Assembly (NCBI RefSeq): GCF_002080395.1
Contig: NZ_CP020478.1
Coordinates: 1,562,886 to 1,626,885 of the forward strand
Length of the DNA stretch: 64,000 nucleotides
Direction: 5' to 3'
From: Campylobacter helveticus
Lineage (GTDB): Bacteria; Campylobacterota; Campylobacteria; Campylobacterales; Campylobacteraceae
The translations under genes were made by a program, and so were the position numbers. Shown piece after piece: positions 9,605-17,829 of the stretch (positions within the stretch are counted from its first letter, which is position 1; every line of letters begins with the position of its first letter). A model generated the notes under the pieces. It ran no database searches and was not told the DNA's origin. It was given only the letters and a program-made list of their open reading frames with translations.

Positions 9605-10370
9605 AAATTTCAGTGTGCATCGTAAAGATTTATGTGTCGTGGATAAAATCAATCTCAAGCTTGAAAGAGGTAAAATTTACGCCATTTTAGGTGCAAATGG
9701 TGCGGGTAAATCCTCACTTTTGGGGGCTATTTTTGGCGAATTTAAAAGCTATGGGAAAATACAATTTGACGCGAAAGAATTAAATAAAAAGCTTATAGGC
9801 TATATGCCCCAAGACAATCACATCGATGCAAGTTTAAGCGCTCTTGAGGTTGTTTTACTTGGACTTGTGGATAAGCTTGGAATTTATCTAAGCGATACGC
9901 AAATTAAAAAAGCCGCAAAGATTATGGAAGAGCTTGGAATTTTACACTTAGCACAAAGAGACATCAACACACTTTCAGGCGGTCAAAGGCAAATGGTAAA
10001 TTTTGCCTCTGTGCTTTTAAAAGAGCCACAAATTCTCTTGTTGGACGAGCCTGTGAGTGCGCTTGATTTACATCATCAGTGCATTTTGTTAGAAAATGTC
10101 AAAAAACACACAAAAGAGCAAAATTTACTCACCCTTGTGATTTTACACGACTTATCTCTTGCTTCGCAATTTGCCGATGAGCTTATCATCTTGCACAAGG
10201 CTAAAATTAGAGCAAAAGATAAGCCTGAGCTTGTGTTAAATAAGGATTTGCTTAAAGAGGTTTATCGCATTGATGCGGATATTTTTTATTGTGAGCGGGG
10301 ACTTCCTTGCGTTTTAGCTAAGTCTGCCGCTAAAGAATTGAAAGGAAAATCTAATGAAATTTATTGTTAA
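9591..10370 (+). CDS. Iron-chelate-type ABC transporter ATP-binding protein
   Basis: 259 aa. Walker A GANGAGKS lies near residue 35, the Q-loop in IGYMPQDNHIDAS, the ABC signature LSGGQRQM near 130, Walker B ILLLDEPVSALD near 150 and the switch histidine in VILHDLSLA. It powers import through the FecCD permease. The C-terminal 40 residues hold VYRIDADIFYCERGLPCVL, an extension seen in FecE/FepC-like ATPases. Overlaps the cupredoxin gene by 17 bases, indicating translational coupling. Confidence 0.94.
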   Translation: MLELENFSVHRKDLCVVDKINLKLERGKIYAILGANGAGKSSLLGAIFGEFKSYGKIQFDAKELNKKLIGYMPQDNHIDASLSALEVVLLGLVDKLGIYLSDTQIKKAAKIMEELGILHLAQRDINTLSGGQRQMVNFASVLLKEPQILLLDEPVSALDLHHQCILLENVKKHTKEQNLLTLVILHDLSLASQFADELIILHKAKIRAKDKPELVLNKDLLKEVYRIDADIFYCERGLPCVLAKSAAKELKGKSNEIYC

Positions 10371-10791
10371 AATAGGACTCTTAGGGCTTTTAATGCTAAG
10401 TTTAGAAGCGAAAAATTATGAAGTCAAAATGCTTGATATTGACGCGAAAAATCAAGCAATGGTTTTTGAACCAGCCGTCTTACACATCGAGGTGGGAGAT
10501 AGTGTAACTTTCGTTCCAACGCATAAAAGCCACTGGGCTAAAAGCGTGATAGTGCCTGAGGGGGCGACTAAATTTGAAAGTAAGCTTGATGAAAAAGCAA
10601 CCTTTAAATTTGAAAAAGAAGGCGTTTATCTTTATGAGTGTCCGCCACATAGAATGATGAATATGCTGGGCTTTATACAAGTTGGCAAAGCACAAAATTT
10701 AGACAAAATCAAAAATGCCGTGCCTAAGCTTGAAAAAAGAGCAATGATGAATCAAGGACGCCTTGAAAGCTATGTTAAAGAGCTAAAATAA
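10354..10791 (+). CDS. Pseudoazurin-like type I copper protein
   Basis: 145 aa with a signal peptide (about 1–19, LLGLLMLSLEA), so periplasmic. The cupredoxin fold matches pseudoazurin: NYEVKMLDIDAKNQAMVFEP, then DSVTFVPTHKSHWAKS giving the first histidine ligand, and YLYECPPHRMMNMLGFIQVG giving Cys, His and Met ligands. About 30 residues after the copper domain (KIKNAVPKLEKRAMM onward) form a helical tail. Pseudoazurins normally carry electrons to nitrite or nitrous oxide reductases; here the gene is embedded in a metal-import operon, so an electron or copper delivery role linked to uptake is an inference. Note Trp replaces the usual Asn after the first ligand His. Confidence 0.87.
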   Translation: MKFIVKIGLLGLLMLSLEAKNYEVKMLDIDAKNQAMVFEPAVLHIEVGDSVTFVPTHKSHWAKSVIVPEGATKFESKLDEKATFKFEKEGVYLYECPPHRMMNMLGFIQVGKAQNLDKIKNAVPKLEKRAMMNQGRLESYVKELK

Positions 10792-11636
10792 TGCTACTTA
10801 TCGCCACCTGCAAGAGTTACAAAGAGGGTAATGAAGCACTAAGGAATTTAAAGAAGAAATTAGAAAATTTAAATTTCGTTTGCAAATTACAAGCTTGGCA
10901 AGAAATTAAAGTGCATAATTTAGCCCCAAATACCCTCATTTTGCCTCTTGCGGTGTGGGATTATAGTTTAGAATACGCAAATTTTTTACACTTTTTACAA
11001 GAACTTAAAGAGGCACAAATTTCTATTTTAAATCCCCACCACATCTTAAAAATGAACGCGGATAAAAGCTATCTTAAAGTCTTAGAAAAAGCAAATTTAC
11101 CTATTATTCCTAGTGTGATTTTTAGACAAAATGAGGATTTTAATTTAAGCCAAATTTCTTTTAAAAAAGCCGTCATTAAGCCTTTAGTTGGGCAAAGTGG
11201 TAAGGGGGTGCGATTTTTAGAGCAAAAAAGACCTAGCAAAGAAGAATTCCCGCACGGTGCACTCATTCAGCCCTTTATAGAAAGTGTGGAGGAGCTTGGG
11301 GAGTTTTGCTTTATATTTTTTGGTGGCAAATTTCATTACGCTATCTACAGACAAACGCAAAAAAACTGGAGAGCAAATTCAAATTATGGTGTGAAAATAG
11401 CCCCTCTCATAAACCCAAACAAATCCCACATTAACCTAGCCACAAAAGCTTTAAAAGCACTTAAAGCTTCAAATTTACTTTATGCTAGAGTGGATTTACT
11501 TCCGCAAAAAAATGGTAATGCCCTTATCAACGAAGTCGAACTGATAGAGCCTAGTTTGTATTTTGATTTCCACGAAAATGCTCTGGATAAATTTATAAAA
11601 AATTTACTTTATTTTTATCAAAAAACTAATTGTTAG
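10791..11636 (+). CDS. ATP-grasp (RimK/glutathione-synthetase-like) ligase of unknown substrate
   Basis: 281 aa. The C-terminal two thirds is an ATP-grasp fold: KAVIKPLVGQSGKGVRFLE (nucleotide-binding lysine and glycine-rich loop, near 130–150), ALIQPFIESVEELGEFCFIF, and the metal-binding end LYARVDLLPQ ... LINEVELIEPSLYFDF. Such enzymes join a carboxylate to an amine with ATP. The N-terminal 90 residues form a divergent pre-ATP-grasp domain. It starts on the stop codon of the cupredoxin gene (one-base overlap), making it the fifth gene of the putative Fur-controlled operon. The substrate is unknown; a ligand- or peptide-forming role in metal handling is only a hypothesis. Confidence 0.75.
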   Translation: MLLIATCKSYKEGNEALRNLKKKLENLNFVCKLQAWQEIKVHNLAPNTLILPLAVWDYSLEYANFLHFLQELKEAQISILNPHHILKMNADKSYLKVLEKANLPIIPSVIFRQNEDFNLSQISFKKAVIKPLVGQSGKGVRFLEQKRPSKEEFPHGALIQPFIESVEELGEFCFIFFGGKFHYAIYRQTQKNWRANSNYGVKIAPLINPNKSHINLATKALKALKASNLLYARVDLLPQKNGNALINEVELIEPSLYFDFHENALDKFIKNLLYFYQKTNC

Positions 11637-11683
11637 TCTATTTTTGTTAGAATTAGGCTTTTTAAAATAAAATGAGGTAAGTA

Positions 11684-12598
11684 ATGATACAGGCAGAAAA
11701 AATTTGGCTTGACGGAAAATTAGTTGATTTTAAGGATGCGACCTTACACTTCCTAACCCACTCTTTACACTATGGGAATGCTGTATTTGAAGGAACAAGG
11801 GCGTATAAAACGCAAAATGGCTTGGCGATTTTTAGACTAGAAGAGCATACGAAAAGATTGCTTGAAAGTGCAAAAATTACGCTTTTAAATTGTCCATTTT
11901 CTCAAAAAGAACTTGAAAATGCCCAAATTGAACTCTTAAAAGCAAATGCTTTTAAAGAAAACACTTACATACGCCCTTTAATTTTCTTAGGTGATGGGGT
12001 AATGGGGCTTTACCATATGAAAGCGCCTGTAAGAGTGGGGATAGCCGCTTGGGAATGGGGAGCTTACCTTGGAGAAGAGGGGCTTGAAAAAGGGATTAAA
12101 GTAAAAATTTCTTCTTTTGCTAGAAATAGTGTTAAATCTTGTATGGGTAAGGCTAAGGCAAGTGCAAATTATCTTAACTCTCAAATCGCAAAATTTGAAG
12201 CTATAGAAGCGGGCTATGAAGAGGCTTTAATGCTTGATGAAGAAGGTTTTGTGGCTGAGGGGACTGGAGAATGCTTTTTCATCGTTAAAAACGGCGTTAT
12301 CATCACACCTCCAAATGATTTTTCGCTCAAAAGCATAACGCAAGACACAGTGCTTAAAATCGCCCACGATTTAGGGATTGATGTGCTTAGACAAAGAATT
12401 TCACGCGATGAGGTTTATACAGCAGATGAGGCGTTTTTCACAGGCACAGCCGCAGAAATCACACCTATTAACAACATTGACGCAAGGATAATAGGCGATG
12501 GCTTACGAGGAAAACTAACTCGAAAAATTCAAGATGCCTATTTTGACATAGTTTATGGGCGTAATGAAAAATACGCTTCAATGCTAACTTATATTTAA
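11684..12598 (+). CDS. ilvE: Branched-chain amino acid aminotransferase
   Basis: 304 aa class IV PLP aminotransferase. It makes valine, leucine and isoleucine from their 2-oxo acids. Visible: HSLHYGNAVFEGTRAYKT near residue 25, the PLP-lysine region CMGKAKASANYLNSQIAKFE near 150, and EEGFVAEGTGECFFIVKNGV. The start ATG has GAGGTAAG upstream. It stands 47 bases after the ATP-grasp gene and 11 bases before the SPFH gene. Confidence 0.95.
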   Translation: MIQAEKIWLDGKLVDFKDATLHFLTHSLHYGNAVFEGTRAYKTQNGLAIFRLEEHTKRLLESAKITLLNCPFSQKELENAQIELLKANAFKENTYIRPLIFLGDGVMGLYHMKAPVRVGIAAWEWGAYLGEEGLEKGIKVKISSFARNSVKSCMGKAKASANYLNSQIAKFEAIEAGYEEALMLDEEGFVAEGTGECFFIVKNGVIITPPNDFSLKSITQDTVLKIAHDLGIDVLRQRISRDEVYTADEAFFTGTAAEITPINNIDARIIGDGLRGKLTRKIQDAYFDIVYGRNEKYASMLTYI

Positions 12599-12609
12599 TA
12601 AGGAAAACA

Positions 12610-13695
12610 ATGCCAGCAGATTTAAATGATTATTTTAATAAGAAAAATGGAAATTCAAACGGCGGAAACAATCATCGCCAAAATTTTAATTTCAAAGCTC
12701 CAGAATTTAATTTTAAAGGCTTTGGTAAATTTACCCCACTCATTTATACACTTATTGTTATTGTGTTAATTTTGATTGTAGCAAAACCTTTTGTCATCAT
12801 AAATTCCGGCGAAATGGGCATTAAAGCCCGCACTGGTCAATATGATCCCAATCCCCTTGAGCCCGGACTTCATTTTTTCCTCCCTTTTATTGATAAAGTT
12901 ATTGTGGTCGATACTAGAGTGAGGCAAATCAACTACGCTTCACTTGAGGGAACAAATGAAAATTTAGGCATCGGCACGGGCGTGATTAATAAAAATAGCA
13001 TTTCTGTGCTTGACTCGCGTGGTTTGCCTGTGTCTATTGATGTAACGGTACAATATCAATTAAATCCTATTCAAGTGCCTCAAACCATAGCTGTTTGGAG
13101 CTTAAACTGGGAAAACAAAATCATCGACCCTGTTGTGCGTGATGTTGTGCGAAGTGTCGTAGGACGCTACACGGCTGAAGAATTACCAACCAATCGTAAC
13201 GCCATAGCCACGCAAATCGAAGAGGGCATAAGAAAAACCATCATAGCCCAGCCAAATGAACCTGTCGAGCTTAGAGCTGTGCAACTTAGAGAAATCATAC
13301 TCCCAGCCAAAGTTAAGGAGCAAATTGAACGCGTGCAAATCGCCAAGCAAGAAGCCGAAAGAACAAAATACGAAGTCGAAAGAGCTAACCAAGAAGCCCT
13401 TAAAAAGGCTGCACTAGCAGAGGGTGAAGCAAATGCAACTATCATTAGTGCCAAAGGTAAGGCAACAGCTGTTAAGATAGAAGCGGACGCACAAGCTTAT
13501 TCTAATAAAGAAATCGCTCAAAGCCTTAACACGCCTTTACTTAACTTAAAACAAATCGAAACGCAAAAGGCTTTCAATGAAGCCCTAAAGGTCAATCAAG
13601 ACGCAAAAATTTTCCTAACGCCTGGTGGTGCAGTGCCTAATATCTGGGTCGATACTAAGGATGCTAAAAAGCAAACTGCAGTTAGCCCAAACTAG
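12610..13695 (+). CDS. SPFH/Band 7 (HflK/prohibitin-like) membrane protein
   Basis: 361 aa. A glycine/asparagine-rich start (NSNGGNNHRQN) precedes one membrane helix (about 44–64), after which the SPFH domain begins (FVIINSGEMGIKARTGQYD, EPGLHFFLPFIDKVIVVDTRVR). An alanine/glutamate-rich coiled coil follows (QAEAE-like region, about 235–305). Proteins of this class scaffold membrane microdomains or modulate FtsH-type proteolysis. RBS AAGGAAAACA precedes the ATG. Two DUF2393-like membrane proteins follow within 10 bases, suggesting a common membrane role. Confidence 0.88.
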   Translation: MPADLNDYFNKKNGNSNGGNNHRQNFNFKAPEFNFKGFGKFTPLIYTLIVIVLILIVAKPFVIINSGEMGIKARTGQYDPNPLEPGLHFFLPFIDKVIVVDTRVRQINYASLEGTNENLGIGTGVINKNSISVLDSRGLPVSIDVTVQYQLNPIQVPQTIAVWSLNWENKIIDPVVRDVVRSVVGRYTAEELPTNRNAIATQIEEGIRKTIIAQPNEPVELRAVQLREIILPAKVKEQIERVQIAKQEAERTKYEVERANQEALKKAALAEGEANATIISAKGKATAVKIEADAQAYSNKEIAQSLNTPLLNLKQIETQKAFNEALKVNQDAKIFLTPGGAVPNIWVDTKDAKKQTAVSPN

Positions 13696-13704
13696 GAAAA
13701 TTAA

Positions 13705-14235
13705 GTGGAAAACATAAAAGAATGGATTCTTTTTTATACTAGCCATTTTTATTTAGCAGATTTTATGCTAATTTTGCTAGTATTTTTGTTTTTCACTTGC
13801 ATTTTATTTTTATGTATTTTTCTAAGCCATAAACCCATCATAGCCCTGTTTATCATAGCTTTAGACATTATTGCTTCATTTTTGATTTATATTTATGGTT
13901 ATCGCTTTATCGATTTTGAATTAAGAAGTAGAATTACAACCATACAAAATCAAAGAATCATACAAAGCTCAGGTGCTTTTATAGTCGATTTTAACATCAC
14001 AAACACCTCTAAATTTAATTTTAAAGACTGTAAAGTTACTGCCAAGCTTTATCAAAATCCAAACGAAAATGACAATTTCATTTCAAGCTTTAAAAAACAA
14101 TTTATTGCCTTTAGACAAAAAAGCAAAAGTTTTAATAATTTAGAAAAAGGTAGCACCCAGTTTCAAAGAATAGCCTTTGACAATTTTGACAAAGAAGGCA
14201 ATTATACCCTTCGTTTAAGTTCGGAGTGTTTTTAA
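13705..14235 (+). CDS. DUF2393-like membrane protein, first copy
   Basis: 176 aa beginning with GTG (13705–13707) after AGGAAAA. Two hydrophobic helices fill residues 18–75, followed by a predicted extracytoplasmic beta-rich domain with DFNITNTSKFNFKDCKVTAKLYQ. The arrangement, and the pairing with the next gene, match the DUF2393 family known mainly from Campylobacter and Helicobacter. Function unknown. Its stop overlaps the start of the next copy by one base. Confidence 0.65.
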   Translation: MENIKEWILFYTSHFYLADFMLILLVFLFFTCILFLCIFLSHKPIIALFIIALDIIASFLIYIYGYRFIDFELRSRITTIQNQRIIQSSGAFIVDFNITNTSKFNFKDCKVTAKLYQNPNENDNFISSFKKQFIAFRQKSKSFNNLEKGSTQFQRIAFDNFDKEGNYTLRLSSECF

Positions 14236-14744
14236 TGCAATTTACTTTTTTTCATATCCTCGCTTTTGTGCTTTTATTGCTTTGTTTTGCACTTATTTGC
14301 GTTTTAATTTTCTTAAAATTTAAACAAAAAGAACTTGCTCTCATCCTTTATAGTATTAATACAATATTTATGGCGATTTTAATTTATTCTGTTTTGACGA
14401 CTATTAGCGAATTTACCACCCAAGCTTCACTTTCTAAACTTACTTACACTAGGGATTTAAGGCACGAAAGTCTCATCGTAAGCGGTAGGGTGCAAAACCT
14501 CACAAAATACGACATTAGAAAATGCTATCTTCATTTAAGCATTACTAACAAAAAAGAAGTAGGCGGTGAAGTGTTTGCGAGTGAAAATCTCAAAAATGCT
14601 ACAATGAAAAATACAAGTGCTTCCTATACCATAGAAATAGCCAATAAACTCCCGGGTAACACCTATAAAGAATTCAGTGCCAAAGTCCCCTTTCCACCGA
14701 GCTTTGATAATGCTGAATTTTACTATACCCTAAAATGTATCTAG
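14235..14744 (+). CDS. DUF2393-like membrane protein, second copy
   Basis: 169 aa from the ATG at 14235–14237 (TAATG overlap with the preceding stop); an in-frame GTG nine bases earlier is possible. Like its neighbour it has two N-terminal hydrophobic helices and a C-terminal domain of similar pattern (SGRVQNLTKYDIRKCYLHLSI), so the two genes are probably old duplicates. It likely works with the SPFH protein and the first copy, inferred from position only. Confidence 0.65.
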   Translation: MQFTFFHILAFVLLLLCFALICVLIFLKFKQKELALILYSINTIFMAILIYSVLTTISEFTTQASLSKLTYTRDLRHESLIVSGRVQNLTKYDIRKCYLHLSITNKKEVGGEVFASENLKNATMKNTSASYTIEIANKLPGNTYKEFSAKVPFPPSFDNAEFYYTLKCI

Positions 14745-14745
14745 C

Positions 14746-15768
14746 GTGAAAATCTTAAATTTTTTCTATGAAAATCATCCTAAATTTGAAGCAAATTATG
14801 AAAGAAAGCTAAAGCTTTATCCAGCTAATCTTCTTTTAAAAGGTGCAAAAAATAGCGGAAAAAAAAGTCTTGTTTTAAATTTTTTATCCTCTTTTAAAAG
14901 TGAAGAAGTGCTTTTTATCGACCTTGAAGATGTGCGTTTTGAAAGAAAAAGTTTAGAAAATTTAGCCCCATTTTTAAAGCAAAATTCACAAATTCAAATC
15001 CTCTGCCTTTACAATGCAAATGATACAAACCTAAACTTTGAAAGCCCAATCAATACTATCGTTTGCACAAATAATAATGCGTTAAACTTGAAAGGATTTA
15101 AAGAACTTTATTTGGATTTTTGTGATTTTGAGGAATTTATTAGTATTAGCAAAAAAAATCTTCCTATACAACAACTCTTAGGACTTTTCTTGCAAAACGG
15201 ACAAAAAGAAGAAAATAAAATCATAAAAGAAGATTACACGCCTTTGGAGCTTGAAATTCTAAAATATCTCGCCCTAAATTTAGGGAAAGAAATCAGCATC
15301 AACCAACTCTTTCTTTTTCTTAAAGAAAAAATTAAAACCTCAAAAGATAGCGTTTATAAAAGCATAAAAGAACTAGAAAATCGCTTCATCATCACGATTT
15401 TGACGCACGGAGAAAAAAGGCTTTTTAAAATTTATTTTAAAGATTTTAGCCTCAAAAATGCCCTTTGCATACAAAAAAATTTCAATGCCCTCTTTGAAAA
15501 TATGCTTTTATGTGAGCTTTTTAAATGCAAAGAAAAGCTTTTTTATAATAAATTTTTCCACTTCTACACGGCAAATCACGCCTACATCTCAAGTCCCACT
15601 TTAGATATAGATTTAATCAAATTAAGAGCGAAAAAAATTCTACCAAAAGCACTTGAACTTGGAATTTTTCACATCGTTTTCATCACACTTTCAAGCGAAG
15701 AATCTTTTTTCGAGCAAGGCGTAAAATTTGAAATTTTACCATTTGACAAGTGGGCTTTGAGCTTTTAA
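14746..15768 (+). CDS. AAA-type ATP-binding protein of unknown function
   Basis: 340 aa with a GTG start one base after the preceding stop. A Walker-A-like loop LKGAKNSGKKSLVLNF lies near residue 32 and a Walker-B-like EEVLFIDLEDVRF near 53, followed by a winged-helix-like segment (LGKEISINQLFLFLKEKIKTSKDSVYKSIKELENR, about 180–215) and a C-terminal alpha/beta domain. This is the plan of the archaeal/bacterial AAA ATPases with a nuclease-like C-terminal domain (DUF4143/DUF234 type), a resemblance from memory. Its 3' end overlaps the convergent glucosaminidase gene by 33 bases. Confidence 0.6.
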   Translation: MKILNFFYENHPKFEANYERKLKLYPANLLLKGAKNSGKKSLVLNFLSSFKSEEVLFIDLEDVRFERKSLENLAPFLKQNSQIQILCLYNANDTNLNFESPINTIVCTNNNALNLKGFKELYLDFCDFEEFISISKKNLPIQQLLGLFLQNGQKEENKIIKEDYTPLELEILKYLALNLGKEISINQLFLFLKEKIKTSKDSVYKSIKELENRFIITILTHGEKRLFKIYFKDFSLKNALCIQKNFNALFENMLLCELFKCKEKLFYNKFFHFYTANHAYISSPTLDIDLIKLRAKKILPKALELGIFHIVFITLSSEESFFEQGVKFEILPFDKWALSF

Positions 15769-16458
15769 ATCATACTTTATAAGCTCGTATTTTTGTATCA
15801 CTTGACTTATCATTTTAACATAACGCCCCCCAAGCTCAGAGTAAGAATGAAGGCTTAAAGCAGCCTCAAGTCCGTTAAATTCCTTGCCTTTCTTGGCATA
15901 TTCGTAGCGTTTTTGGCGAAAATTCTCATAAGCAAAATGACGATTTAAATTAAGCAAATAAGAATCCACGCTTTCTTCTAAACTATCAAAAATGCGAATT
16001 TTATGCTTAGAATTTGGCGCTCTATTTTCAGGCACTATGCCCTCCTCCCCCCAAGTCCATTCTCCAAAAAGATTATTTGCCTCTCTTGCAAAACGACTTG
16101 TTGCAGTTGCACTTTCGATTAAAGCTTGTGCCATCGCTAAAGACTTAGGCAAAAGACGGATTTTTTTATCATACTCTTCCCAAGAAAAAAGATTTTTCAC
16201 GCGGTATTTTTCCCTTAGTTGCGCGAGCTTTGTCAAACCTTCGCTTTCCCTAAAACCTTGTTTTGCTCCATTTTCTAAAAAAGTTTTTACAAAAGCTCTT
16301 TCCTGTGCTATCTTGGCAAAAGATTTATCTAAAAGCGAGTCCATTTTTGTGAAAAAAACCGCCCTTCTTTCTTCATTTGAAAGCTCATAATAGCTCTCAT
16401 CAAAACCCGCAAAGCTAACAATACAAAAAAAACTAAGAAAAATAATAATTTGCTTCAA
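15736..16458 (-). CDS. Bax/FlgJ-type glucosaminidase domain protein
   Basis: 240 aa. A signal peptide (about 1–17) indicates export. The domain has LPKSLAMAQALIESATATSRFAREANNLFGEWTW and SLEESVDSYLLNLNRHFAYENFRQKR, the pattern of Bax-like beta-N-acetylglucosaminidases that cut peptidoglycan; the Glu of ALIESATA fits the catalytic acid. The start is TTG (16456–16458); no ATG gives a complete signal peptide. It overlaps the end of dapF by 26 bases. Confidence 0.82.
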   Translation of the reverse strand: MKQIIIFLSFFCIVSFAGFDESYYELSNEERRAVFFTKMDSLLDKSFAKIAQERAFVKTFLENGAKQGFRESEGLTKLAQLREKYRVKNLFSWEEYDKKIRLLPKSLAMAQALIESATATSRFAREANNLFGEWTWGEEGIVPENRAPNSKHKIRIFDSLEESVDSYLLNLNRHFAYENFRQKRYEYAKKGKEFNGLEAALSLHSYSELGGRYVKMISQVIQKYELIKYDLKAQSPLVKW

Positions 16459-17182
16459 AACAACACTTCACCTTACCCTTAAAATAAATTTTTTCATCTT
16501 TTAACCTAAAACTAAGCTCCTCCCCACTTTTTGGCACCACCTTAACCTTATCTTTCATCTTTTTTTGTAAATATGCTAGATAAAAACTTGCCGCCATTCC
16601 CGTTCCACAAGCTAAGGTTTCATCTTCCACGCCCCGCTCAAAAGTTCGCACTTTTAACAATTTTTCATTTACAATTTGCGCGAAATTCACATTAGCATTG
16701 TATTTTTTCCTTAAAATTTGGCAGGTTTTTCTGTCAAATTCCTCTACATTTTTACAAAAATGCACCAAATGAGGCACTCCTGTATCGCAGTATTGCCACA
16801 TTTTGCCCTCAAATTCAAAAGGCTCTTTGACATCTTTAACCTCGCTTAAAGCAACCTCAACGCCATTTTTCTTAATACTCGCCTCAATCACCCCCACCTC
16901 ACTTAAAAAGCTCATCTTAGGATTGACACCATTGACATAATATGCAAAATGAGCAGCAGCTCTTGAGCCATTACCACACATCGCGGCTCTCGAGCCGTCT
17001 TTGTTGTAAAATTCCCATTCAAAATCATATTTTTCGTGTGGTAAAATCACTATCATACCATCAGCCCCCACGCCCTCATAGCGGTTACATAAAATTCGAG
17101 CTAGTTCGCTTCGATTTGCCCTTTTGCCTGCATTAAAAATTACAAAATCATTTCCACTCGCACAATATTTAAAAAACTTCAT
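16433..17182 (-). CDS. dapF: Diaminopimelate epimerase
   Basis: 249 aa. It interconverts LL- and meso-diaminopimelate for lysine and peptidoglycan. The two catalytic cysteines are visible: AAMCGNGSRAAAHFAYYV (Cys near residue 69) and DETLACGTGMAASFYL (near 193). The N-terminal KYCASGNDFVIFNA is the family signature. The end of coaE overlaps its start by 14 bases, so coaE–dapF–glucosaminidase form one unit. Confidence 0.95.
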   Translation of the reverse strand: MKFFKYCASGNDFVIFNAGKRANRSELARILCNRYEGVGADGMIVILPHEKYDFEWEFYNKDGSRAAMCGNGSRAAAHFAYYVNGVNPKMSFLSEVGVIEASIKKNGVEVALSEVKDVKEPFEFEGKMWQYCDTGVPHLVHFCKNVEEFDRKTCQILRKKYNANVNFAQIVNEKLLKVRTFERGVEDETLACGTGMAASFYLAYLQKKMKDKVKVVPKSGEELSFRLKDEKIYFKGKVKCCFEANYYFS

Positions 17183-17768
17183 CTTTGTTCCTTTCTAGAC
17201 TTTTGATGAATTTAACACAATTTTGCCTAAATTCTTCATAAGAGCCGATATTTTCTATAATAAAATCCGCCATTTCACGCTTTTTTTCTATATCCATTTG
17301 TGCTTCGATTCTTTTTAATGCCTCATCATCGTTTAAATTATCTCTTCGTTTTAATCTTTCTAAGCTTAAATCCTTTGGGGCATAAATAAGAATGCTTTTT
17401 CCCAAATTTTTATAAAACCCACTTTCAAAAAAAAGTGGAATTTCCACAAAAAAAATCTTTCCCTTTTCTTCTAAAATTTGCATTTTTTTTAAAAGCTCTT
17501 TACGAATTTTTGGGTGCATAAAACTTTCTAATTTCGCCTTAGCATTTTTGTCATTAAATACTAAATTTGCAAGAGCTTTTTTATCTAGCTTGCCATTTTC
17601 ATCTAGCTTTAAAGAAAAAATTTGTGCTAAAGCTTTAGCATTTTTTTGTGTGATTTCATTAGAAATAATGTCCGCACTAAGACTTTCAAAACCCATATCA
17701 TTCATTATTTTCAAAAAAGAACTTTTCCCACAAGCAATACTAGCACTCACAAAATAAGCATTTTTCAT
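17169..17768 (-). CDS. coaE: Dephospho-CoA kinase
   Basis: 199 aa. It phosphorylates dephospho-CoA in the last step of CoA synthesis. The P-loop reads SASIACGKSSF at residues 8–18, lacking the first glycine of the usual consensus, a variation I associate with epsilonproteobacterial CoaE. FESLSADIISNEITQ, FVEIPLFFESGFY and LSLERLKRRDNLNDDEALKRI complete the family pattern. It is divergent from purM with 61 bases between them. Confidence 0.9.
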   Translation of the reverse strand: MKNAYFVSASIACGKSSFLKIMNDMGFESLSADIISNEITQKNAKALAQIFSLKLDENGKLDKKALANLVFNDKNAKAKLESFMHPKIRKELLKKMQILEEKGKIFFVEIPLFFESGFYKNLGKSILIYAPKDLSLERLKRRDNLNDDEALKRIEAQMDIEKKREMADFIIENIGSYEEFRQNCVKFIKSLERNKDEVF

Positions 17769-17829
17769 TTTATACCTTATCGCAACTTTTTTTCATTAAA
17801 ATATCCTTTAAATTCTTAAAGGCAAATAA

